From assembly GCF_024347215.1 (NCBI RefSeq), contig NZ_AP025282.1, forward strand, positions 2,604,001 through 2,668,000: 64,000 bases of DNA, given 5' to 3'. Made by a program: the position numbers and the translations under genes. Of the stretch, positions 45,019 through 52,089 are shown piece by piece. The stretch comes from Aliamphritea ceti (GTDB lineage: Bacteria; Pseudomonadota; Gammaproteobacteria; Pseudomonadales; Balneatricaceae). Each line of letters begins with the position of its first letter. The first letter of the stretch is position 1. Under the pieces are notes generated by a model. That model did not search any database. It saw only the letters and a program-made list of their open reading frames with translations, and was not told the origin of the DNA.

Positions 45019-45372
45019 ATGCCTCATTGCATATTGGAATGCAGCCAGGACATTTTGCAGCGCTGTAACCAGCAAGAACTGATGCAGCATTGCTTTGATG
45101 CTGCACTATCCAGTGAATTGTTTACTGCTGACGATATTAAAGTTCGCGTCATCACGCTGGACGCTCAGCGAGTAGGAGAAATCGATCACTCTCAGTTGCA
45201 TATCCAACTCAAAATTCTTGATGGCCGTAGCGTAGAGCAGCGTAAAGACCTTTCTCTGCGTGTAATGACTGGGGTTCACCTGTATCTGAAAGACTCCGGG
45301 CTTACAAAAGTATCACTTAGCGTTGAAGTGACAGACATCGAACGCGCCAGCTATAGCAAAATCATATTCTGA
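45019..45372 (+). CDS. 5-carboxymethyl-2-hydroxymuconate isomerase-family (CHMI/HpcD) protein
   Basis: A 117-residue tautomerase-superfamily protein. After removal of Met, Pro1 becomes the catalytic base (MPHCILECS start), and the arginine region GRSVEQRKDLSLRV near residue 74 matches CHMI. The isomerase normally acts in homoprotocatechuate (4-hydroxyphenylacetate) degradation, but no other hpa/hpc gene is present in this window, so the substrate here is open. Ribosome site: AAGGACTG. Probably a single gene between the regulator terminator and creA. Confidence 0.85.
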   Translation: MPHCILECSQDILQRCNQQELMQHCFDAALSSELFTADDIKVRVITLDAQRVGEIDHSQLHIQLKILDGRSVEQRKDLSLRVMTGVHLYLKDSGLTKVSLSVEVTDIERASYSKIIF

Positions 45373-45436
45373 ACGAAATAGCATCAACAGTTTAGCTAAC
45401 TGGCAACATCTGAATTTAATTGTGGGATATAACCCT

Positions 45437-45907
45437 ATGCGATTTCTAAACCCTTTACCTGTGGTAACAGGTGCACTGCTAGGTGGATTATTATCTGCTT
45501 CAAGCCTTCATGCTGAAGAAATTGGCAGCGTAGATACTGTTTTCAAAATGTTTGGCGCCAATCACAAAATTGTCATTGAAGCTTTTGATGACCCAAGAAT
45601 ACCAGGCGTAACCTGCCACTTAAGCAGGGCCAAAACAGGTGGCATAAGCGGCAGCTTAGGCCTGGCTGAAGACACATCCGATGCATCAATCGCTTGCCGG
45701 CAGGTTGGACCAATAACGTTGCCAGCTGATCTGAACAATGGTGAGAGGGTATTTAAGCAGAAAACGTCAATCCTGTTTAAGAGCATGCAGGTAGTGCGTT
45801 TTCTGGACCAGAAACGTAACGTGCTTATTTATCTGGTGTATTCAGATAAATTAGTGGAAGGCTCGCCTAAAAACAGTATTTCAAGTGTGCCTATCCGTCC
45901 CTGGTAA
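45437..45907 (+). CDS. creA: CreA-family protein, probably periplasmic
   Basis: A 156-residue protein with an N-terminal signal sequence (about 1-25, ending ASSLHAEE) followed by the CreA domain: GSVDTVFKMFGANHKIVIEAFDDPRIPGVTCHLSRAKTGG, with two conserved cysteines (C~59, C~87). The family is widespread, with unknown function. The frame starts at a GTG at 45422, but ATG 45437 gives a normal signal peptide. Converges with the sulfatase gene across 60 bp; a short dyad GTAAAC-AGCA-GTTTAC (45921-45936) lies between. Confidence 0.86.
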   Translation: MRFLNPLPVVTGALLGGLLSASSLHAEEIGSVDTVFKMFGANHKIVIEAFDDPRIPGVTCHLSRAKTGGISGSLGLAEDTSDASIACRQVGPITLPADLNNGERVFKQKTSILFKSMQVVRFLDQKRNVLIYLVYSDKLVEGSPKNSISSVPIRPW

Positions 45908-45967
45908 GGCTGCATCGAAGCGTAAACAGCAGTTTACTTAACAGACAGTATTACTGATGCCTGTTGT

Positions 45968-47560
45968 TTAACGCTTCAGATTTCCCCGTTTATCATCAGG
46001 CCGGTAAGATGGTCCATCAGCGTGATAATGCCAGCCAGTCAATGTTCGCTCGTTGCTACTCATCCGCCAGCTAAGCATCTTCTGGGCGTATTTAAGTGTT
46101 ATTTGAGTATATTCCGGGTTATCCGCCAAATTATTCAACTCGGCCGGATCTGCCTGCATATCAAAGAGTAGCGGCGGTAACTGATTAAAATGCACGTACT
46201 TGTAATCGTTATCACGAATTACTGCCAAGCTGCATTCATCCAGGTTTAGCCCCAGTTTTGATTCAGGATCACCCAGTAAAATATCTCTGTAGTCATGTTC
46301 CCAATGAGCAGCAGATCTCCAGCTCATATCAGAATTGCCTTCGAAAAATTGCCTTTCCAGAAAGGGCCGTAAACTATAACCATCACATTGTAGTGGTATT
46401 GCTGAACCCAGCATATCCAGTATCGTCGGCATGATATCGATATTTTCGGTGAACTGAGTGATTTGCTGACCACGGGCAGCATCCCATTCAGTACCAGGAA
46501 CTCTGATGATGAGCGGAATATGATATGACTGATCAAAAAAGCCCTGTTTATCTGAGAGATAATGATCACCCAGCTGTTCACCGTGGTCACTGCAGAAAAC
46601 AATCAGCGTATTTCCCAGTAGATCCTGTTCAGACAGGAACGTATAAAGCTTGCCAAACTGAGCGTCTACTTCACTTATCAGACCGTAGTAAGTAGCACGA
46701 AGCTGTCGTAAATCTTTCTCCGACATATCCGGCCCAAGACCTTTACCGTCCATCACATTCCAGTAACGATTAAGATTCTGCATGTTATTTAGATAGAAGT
46801 TCAGATAGGGGTGCTGCTGCTTCTCCTGCTCAATATTTGATTGCCGTAGGGGCATATCAACATCTGCAGGATCATACATACTGTTATAAGGTTCAGGTGC
46901 TACAAAGGGGGGATGAGGCTTAATCCAGGACAAATGAATAAACCAGGGATTGCTGGCCTGCTGGGTTATATATTCTTCAGCACGCTCACGAAGGAATGCA
47001 GTTTCTGTCTGGTCGGCGGTGTAACAGGGCGTACCGTAACTGGCACCCCGATCAAAATCAGCGGCATTTTTTTGCGGTTTATATATGCTGTGAAAGTCCT
47101 CAATTGCAGGTACAGCCACTCCTTGCTTCGCCAGCCAGGCAAACCAGTTATCTGGCTTTTCTATTAATAGCTCTTCTGTATCGTAACCCGGAAGTACAGT
47201 TTCATAACTGCGAAACTCAGGCGAGCCTGCAGCCAGGGTATCCGGATCTAATGCGGTATCTGTATAACCAAACAGCACGGGTTTAAAGCCCTGCTTACGT
47301 GCTTCCAATGCTATGTTTGTAAAGCGTTGATCAAGAGGGGTTCCGTTACGACATACCCGATGATTATGCTGATACATACCGGTATGGATCGATGCTCTGG
47401 AAGGGCTACAAGGGGTCGCCTGTGAATAGTGTTGAGTAAACATCACGCCTTCCTGCGCTAACCGGTCTAAATTTGGCGTCTTCACAACCGGATGGTTTAA
47501 TGCAGAAAAACAGGCGCCACGCCATTGGTCAGCGGTAATCAGTAAGACATTTTTAATCAC
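45968..47560 (-). CDS. sulfatase-family (S1) hydrolase, cytoplasmic
   Basis: A 530-residue alkaline-phosphatase-superfamily enzyme. The formylglycine signature is C51-S-P-S-R55, with the first metal-binding Asp11 (LITADQWRG) and the later CSDHGEQLGDH metal block near residue 323. Substrate is a sulfate ester or phosphonate monoester; the sequence resembles arylsulfatase and phosphonate monoester hydrolase, not choline-sulfatase proper. No signal peptide is seen, so it acts in the cytoplasm on something imported. No maturation factor (FGE/anSME) is encoded in the window. The LysR gene beyond its start runs in the same direction (minus). Confidence 0.88.
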   Translation of the reverse strand: MIKNVLLITADQWRGACFSALNHPVVKTPNLDRLAQEGVMFTQHYSQATPCSPSRASIHTGMYQHNHRVCRNGTPLDQRFTNIALEARKQGFKPVLFGYTDTALDPDTLAAGSPEFRSYETVLPGYDTEELLIEKPDNWFAWLAKQGVAVPAIEDFHSIYKPQKNAADFDRGASYGTPCYTADQTETAFLRERAEEYITQQASNPWFIHLSWIKPHPPFVAPEPYNSMYDPADVDMPLRQSNIEQEKQQHPYLNFYLNNMQNLNRYWNVMDGKGLGPDMSEKDLRQLRATYYGLISEVDAQFGKLYTFLSEQDLLGNTLIVFCSDHGEQLGDHYLSDKQGFFDQSYHIPLIIRVPGTEWDAARGQQITQFTENIDIMPTILDMLGSAIPLQCDGYSLRPFLERQFFEGNSDMSWRSAAHWEHDYRDILLGDPESKLGLNLDECSLAVIRDNDYKYVHFNQLPPLLFDMQADPAELNNLADNPEYTQITLKYAQKMLSWRMSSNERTLTGWHYHADGPSYRPDDKRGNLKR

Positions 47561-47739
47561 AGTTATTTATCCAGAATTAGTCAAAACCATAACATTAATG
47601 GACTATCATACATCTGGTATATACCAGTTAAAAGCTAAGACTAAAGCTAAAATAATAACTTCATGACACTGTCATATAATTTTTTGCTAAGTGGCAATGC
47701 GAACAAGAATCCATTTCGCAGTGATACGTTTAAGATCAT

Positions 47740-48597
47740 TTAAATATCTTCAAACTGGTCTGCCAGCCAGCGCCATACTTCACGGCCAGACGGGGGGAGC
47801 TGAGCACTGCTTGAGCATAAGGCAAAAAATCCTTCTTCAGTAGGGCAGCGGGGTAAGTCTAAATCCTGCAATGAAGCACTGGCTAATTCGTGTTCCATAA
47901 AACTGCTGCGCGCCAGCACAATGCCTAACCCCTGTGCCGCCATCTGATAAGCAATAATTGAATTATCGACAGAACGTTGCTGACGTTTTAATAACTCCGG
48001 CTGTCCGGTCTGTTTTGCGTACCATTGCCAGCCAGAGCGATATCCCAGCACATTAATAAGTGGCAGATCCTGAGGATTCTGAATGTTTTTACCGGTAGCA
48101 GGAAAGAGTTCATCACGGGTAAGTCGCATTGCACTGAATCCTTTCCAGGGGCCAATACCATAACGAATATCAATATCGCCGCCCACTGGTTCGCGGTTCA
48201 CATCCCATACCGTATGGGTCATTTCCATCTGTAAATCTGGCAGACGCTCATATAAGCCTGAAAGTCGCTGACTCAGTACCCAGTGAGCAAAGCTGATATT
48301 AACCCGTAGCTGCAGTACGCCCCGCTGGCGTAGGCCAAACAGATCTTCAGTGGCACCATCCAACGTACTGAGTGCCGCCTGTACTTCAACCAGATAGCGT
48401 TCACCCAGCTCAGTAAGACTGATGCCATGCGCCTCACGATTAAATAACGGCTGATTGAGTGCCTGCTCAAGTGCCCGCATCTGCTTGCTGACTGCCGCCT
48501 GAGTAAGATTCATTGACTGAGCCGACTTAGTAAAACTCTTATGCTGAGCGGCATAAGCAAAGGTGCGTAGCCAATGTAAGGGGGGATGCGGGTTCAT
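47740..48597 (-). CDS. LysR-family regulator (GcvA-like), probable regulator of the dmdA operon
   Basis: A 285-residue LysR protein with a helix-turn-helix at about 13-70 (KSFTKSAQSMNLTQAAVSKQMRALE) and a C-terminal effector domain. It belongs to the GcvA branch, judged by the N-terminal LRTFAYAAQH form. ATG 48597 is preferred to the upstream TTG at 48612. It is divergent from the dmdA operon with 196 bp between starts, the usual sign of a cognate pair. The effector may be DMSP, acrylate or a thioether acid, but this is inference. Confidence 0.9.
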   Translation of the reverse strand: MNPHPPLHWLRTFAYAAQHKSFTKSAQSMNLTQAAVSKQMRALEQALNQPLFNREAHGISLTELGERYLVEVQAALSTLDGATEDLFGLRQRGVLQLRVNISFAHWVLSQRLSGLYERLPDLQMEMTHTVWDVNREPVGGDIDIRYGIGPWKGFSAMRLTRDELFPATGKNIQNPQDLPLINVLGYRSGWQWYAKQTGQPELLKRQQRSVDNSIIAYQMAAQGLGIVLARSSFMEHELASASLQDLDLPRCPTEEGFFALCSSSAQLPPSGREVWRWLADQFEDI

Positions 48598-48605
48598 AGT
48601 TAGCC

Positions 48606-48724
48606 GTCTCAAATAAGTAACTGAATGTACAGCAACACTATATAGGTAACCTAAGCTAACATTCCATAAATTATCCAGTCATAACTTTAGTTGAGTCTGA
48701 GGGTTTAACTAATTCGTTTGAGAC
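48606..48724. promoter_or_regulatory. dmdA/LysR divergent control region with separated inverted half-sites
   Basis: GTCTCAAA (48606-48613) and TTTGAGAC (48717-48724) are perfect inverted arms about 111 bp apart, flanking the middle of the divergent region; related GTTGAGTCTGAG sequence lies at 48691-48702. LysR tetramers often bridge such separated sites. Binding is not shown. Confidence 0.4.
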
Positions 48725-48793
48725 AACCCGTTAATCACGGCTAATCTTAGTCAAACTCAAACAACAATAAACTTAACATTTCAGGACGCAGCC

Positions 48794-49948
48794 ATGATGC
48801 CAGCGCTAGCCGTTTCCCGACGTACCCGCAGTACGCCTTTTACCAGCCGTGTCGAAGCTATGGGGGTAAAAGCGTATACCGTTTACAACCATATGCTTTT
48901 ACCAACAGCCTTTAAGGGTGTTGAAGAAGATTACTGGCACTTATGTGAGCATGTGCAGGTTTGGGATGTATCCTGTGAACGTCAGGTCGAGATAACCGGA
49001 CCTGACGCAGAAAAGCTGATCCAGCTGATGACTCCCCGTGATCTGAGTAGCGCACGTGCCGGGCAGTGTTTTTATCTGCCTATATGTGATGAGAAAGGCA
49101 TGCTCATCAATGATCCCATTGCAATTAAGCACAGTGACAGCCACTGGTGGCTTTCTATTGCCGACAGCGACGTCAAGCTATTGGCAAAAGGCATCGCCAT
49201 TGGTATGCAGCTCGATGTTGAGGTGTGTGAACCGGAAGTATGGCCACTGGCAGTTCAGGGCCCAAAAGCTGAAGAACTAATGACCAGGATATTTGGCGAG
49301 CACGTTAGAGATATTCGTTTCTTCAACTATCGTAACCTGGATTACAGGGGCACCAAAATGCTGGTTGCCCGCTCTGGCTGGAGCAAGCAGGGCGGTTTCG
49401 AAATCTATGTAAATGACAGCGAAATGGGCGGTATTCTCTGGGATGAATTGTTTTCCAAAGGCGAAGACTTACAGGTAGCACCCGGCTGCCCCAACCTGAT
49501 CGAACGTATCGAAAGTGGTTTATTGTCTTTTGGTAACGACATGGATTACGGCGATACGCCACTGGAATGCGGACTAAATAAATACGTTAGCCTGACTGCA
49601 GACATCAACAGTCTCAGCATAGATGCATTGCGTAACAGTACACCACGCCACCAGTTAGTTGGCCTGGTGTGTCAGGGTCAGCAGAGCTTCACTGCAATGG
49701 GTGTTTATATGCAGGAGTTATGCGTGGGTGAAATCACATCTTACGCCTGGTCACCCCGTTATGGGGTCACTCTGGCAATGGCGCGTTGCAGTAATGTTGC
49801 ACTGGAAACTGACGTGAGCCTAACGGTGAATAGCGATGCCGGTGTTCAGACAGTAGTATTGAGCAGATTGCCATTTAACTTTAATGACTTAGGACTGATT
49901 GCTCATGAGGCTAATCAGTCAAAACCAGTTTCAGGGAAGCCAGTTTAA
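48794..49948 (+). CDS. dmdA: dimethylsulfoniopropionate demethylase DmdA (GcvT family)
   Basis: Transfers a methyl group from DMSP to tetrahydrofolate, giving methylmercaptopropionate and 5-methyl-THF in the cytosol. The 384 residues align well with Ruegeria DmdA rather than with glycine-cleavage GcvT: RRTRSTPFTSRVEAMGVKAYTVYNH at the N-terminus, EHVQVWDVSCERQV near residue 55, ARSGWSKQGGFEIYV near 193-206 and NLIERIESGLLSFGNDMDYGDTP near 233-256, followed by ECGL. The last third is more divergent. It heads a six-gene operon (metY-hydrolase-HADH/ECH-acyl-CoA synthetase-MCD); the stop overlaps the next ATG. Alternative start ATG 48797. A related THF-dependent demethylase of another sulfonium or amine compound is the alternative. 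Confidence 0.82.
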   Translation: MMPALAVSRRTRSTPFTSRVEAMGVKAYTVYNHMLLPTAFKGVEEDYWHLCEHVQVWDVSCERQVEITGPDAEKLIQLMTPRDLSSARAGQCFYLPICDEKGMLINDPIAIKHSDSHWWLSIADSDVKLLAKGIAIGMQLDVEVCEPEVWPLAVQGPKAEELMTRIFGEHVRDIRFFNYRNLDYRGTKMLVARSGWSKQGGFEIYVNDSEMGGILWDELFSKGEDLQVAPGCPNLIERIESGLLSFGNDMDYGDTPLECGLNKYVSLTADINSLSIDALRNSTPRHQLVGLVCQGQQSFTAMGVYMQELCVGEITSYAWSPRYGVTLAMARCSNVALETDVSLTVNSDAGVQTVVLSRLPFNFNDLGLIAHEANQSKPVSGKPV

Positions 49949-51276
49949 TGAGTAAGCAAAACAACCGATCGTCGTATCTGGGGGCTGACACAATCGCCCT
50001 GCATGCCGGCTATCAGCCTGAACCGGAACATGGTTCACGGGCCGTGCCTATCTATCAGACGACCTCTTATGTATTCGAAAGCGTTGATGCTGCATCAGCA
50101 TTGTTCAATGTCGAACAGGGCGGGCATATTTACAGCCGAATAACTAACCCGACTGTCGCAGTCCTTGAGCAACGTGTTGCTGCACTGGAAGGTGGCACAG
50201 GCGCAGTTTGTACTGCTTCAGGCATGAGCGCACTTTTCGTCAGCTTCGTTTCTCTCTGTTCGGCAGGGGATCATATTGTCAGTGCAGGTCAGATTTATGG
50301 TTCAACTGTTACTTTGCTCAAGCACACCCTGAAACGCTTCGCGATTGATGTCACTTTTGTTGATATCAACGACAGCCAGGCCGTCGCTAATGCAATCCAG
50401 AGCAATACCAAACTGGTTTTTTGCGAATCTATTGGTAATCCGGGTCTGGAAGTTTCGGATCTGCCTAAAATATCGGAAGTGGCCCATCAGCATGGTGTTC
50501 CACTAGTCGTAGATGCCACCTTTGCTACCCCAAGCTTATGTCGTCCACTGGAGCACGGTGCGGATATAGTGGTGCATTCACTGACTAAATGGATTGGTGG
50601 CCATGGTACAGCTATTGGCGGCGCTATTGTTGATGGCGGTAAATTCGACTGGGCAGCCAGTGGCCGTTTCAGCACACTGACGGAACCTTACGAGCCTTTT
50701 CATGGTATTAATTTCTGGGAGGAGTTTGGCCCGGCAGCACTGACCATGCGTATACGGGCAGAGGCGATGCGTGATTTTGGCGCGGCCATGAGTCCACATA
50801 ATGCCTTCTTACTGTTGCAGGGTATAGAAACCCTTAACTTGCGAATGAAACAACATGTTGAAAACGCTAAACAGTTAACTGAATGGTTGCAACAGCAGGA
50901 AAATGTTGCCTGGGTGAATCATCCTGATCTTGAGTCTAATCCTACGCATAACGTTGCCACTGAGCTGTTCCCGAACGGTGCCGGTTCTATGCTGTGTTTC
51001 GGCGTGAAAGGTGGCAGGGCCTGCGGTGCCGCTTTCATTGATGCGTTACAGCTATCGTCAAATCTGGCGAATGTTGGTGATGCCCGCACCTTAGTACTGC
51101 ACCCAGCCAGCACCACTCACTCCCGTTTAGACGATGAAGCAATGCTTAAAGCAGGCATTGGCCCTGATATGATCCGTGTATCTGTGGGTATTGAATCTAT
51201 TCGTGATATTTGTGCGGACTTTGCTCTGGGGCTTAAGGCCGCTAACAAAGCCTGGCAAAAGCAGCAGGAGGCATAA
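49948..51276 (+). CDS. O-acetylhomoserine sulfhydrylase/aminocarboxypropyltransferase (Cys/Met PLP family)
   Basis: A 442-residue PLP enzyme joining sulfide or methanethiol to O-acetylhomoserine. The PLP lysine is in VVHSLTKWIGGHGTAIGG near residue 213; YSRITNPT near 63 and the PYEPFHGINFWEEFG insertion near 240-253 mark the OAHS branch rather than methionine gamma-lyase or cystathionine enzymes. The start codon overlaps the dmdA stop (TAATG), so translation is coupled. In a DMSP operon, the obvious role is to convert released methanethiol directly into methionine. The symbol metY fits the family, but I leave it out because homologues vary. Confidence 0.9.
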   Translation: MSKQNNRSSYLGADTIALHAGYQPEPEHGSRAVPIYQTTSYVFESVDAASALFNVEQGGHIYSRITNPTVAVLEQRVAALEGGTGAVCTASGMSALFVSFVSLCSAGDHIVSAGQIYGSTVTLLKHTLKRFAIDVTFVDINDSQAVANAIQSNTKLVFCESIGNPGLEVSDLPKISEVAHQHGVPLVVDATFATPSLCRPLEHGADIVVHSLTKWIGGHGTAIGGAIVDGGKFDWAASGRFSTLTEPYEPFHGINFWEEFGPAALTMRIRAEAMRDFGAAMSPHNAFLLLQGIETLNLRMKQHVENAKQLTEWLQQQENVAWVNHPDLESNPTHNVATELFPNGAGSMLCFGVKGGRACGAAFIDALQLSSNLANVGDARTLVLHPASTTHSRLDDEAMLKAGIGPDMIRVSVGIESIRDICADFALGLKAANKAWQKQQEA

Positions 51277-51278
51277 AC

Positions 51279-52061
51279 ATGCGGATTTCAGTTAATCAGC
51301 AAGATGTATTTATAGCCACCGGCGGCAAACCATTTAACCCAGAGCAGCCTTGCGTGGTATTCCTGCATGGCAGCGGTCTGGATCATCGTTGCTGGGCTTT
51401 GCAGGCACGCTGGTTCGCATTTCACGGTTACAGTGTATTCGCCCCCGACTTTCCTGGTCACAGCTTATCTGGCGGAGAGCCGCTAACCAGTATTGAGGCT
51501 ATGGCTGCCTGGCTGATCGATGCACTCGAAGCTGCCGGGGTTGAAAAACTTCATTTAGTAGGTCATTCGCAGGGATTCCTGGTTGCACTGGAAGCTGCTG
51601 CCAAATTAAAAAACCGCCTGTTATCACTAACTGCAATTGGCACTGCCGCAGCTATTCCGGTGAATCCGGCACTTATCGACACGGCCCGCGAAGCACCAAT
51701 GAAAGCTGCGGATATGATGCTGCAATGGGGTTTTGGTCAGGCAACTCAAATGGGTTACAGCGCTGTACCCGGCGTACAGCCGATTGCTGTTGGTCGCCAA
51801 ATTATGGCTGCTAACCCATTAGCTGAAGACCTACAGGCATGTAACGACTATAGCCAGGGCGCTGCCCGGGCGACAGATATTGACTGCCCGACGCTGGTTA
51901 TTCTGGCCAGCCAGGATCGTATGACCCCTTACAGAACTGGCACTGAATTGGCTAAAAGCCTGAATGCTGCTCCGGTACGTATTGAAGCCGGACACATGCT
52001 ACCTATTGAAGCGCCAAAGGCCTGCCTGGACGCAATGAAACAATTCTTTACCAGCCTGTAA
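51279..52061 (+). CDS. alpha/beta hydrolase
   Basis: A 260-residue alpha/beta-hydrolase with the nucleophile serine in LVGHSQGFLV near residue 95, HGSGLDHRCW near 29 (oxyanion HG), the acid in ASQDRMTPY near 210 and the base His in AGHMLPIEAP near 238. No signal peptide. It lies between the methanethiol-fixing PLP enzyme and the acyl-CoA genes, 2 bp after the former, so it belongs to the operon. A thioesterase or ester hydrolase role on a CoA intermediate is possible, but the substrate cannot be told. Confidence 0.86.
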   Translation: MRISVNQQDVFIATGGKPFNPEQPCVVFLHGSGLDHRCWALQARWFAFHGYSVFAPDFPGHSLSGGEPLTSIEAMAAWLIDALEAAGVEKLHLVGHSQGFLVALEAAAKLKNRLLSLTAIGTAAAIPVNPALIDTAREAPMKAADMMLQWGFGQATQMGYSAVPGVQPIAVGRQIMAANPLAEDLQACNDYSQGAARATDIDCPTLVILASQDRMTPYRTGTELAKSLNAAPVRIEAGHMLPIEAPKACLDAMKQFFTSL

Positions 52062-52089
52062 CTGCTGATCACCGGATAAGAGAAATATT

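Noticed and set aside
48794..49948. Glycine cleavage T protein (gcvT)
   Set aside because: Blocks along most of the chain match DmdA, not GcvT; no gcvH or gcvP is present and the operon partners fit sulfur metabolism.
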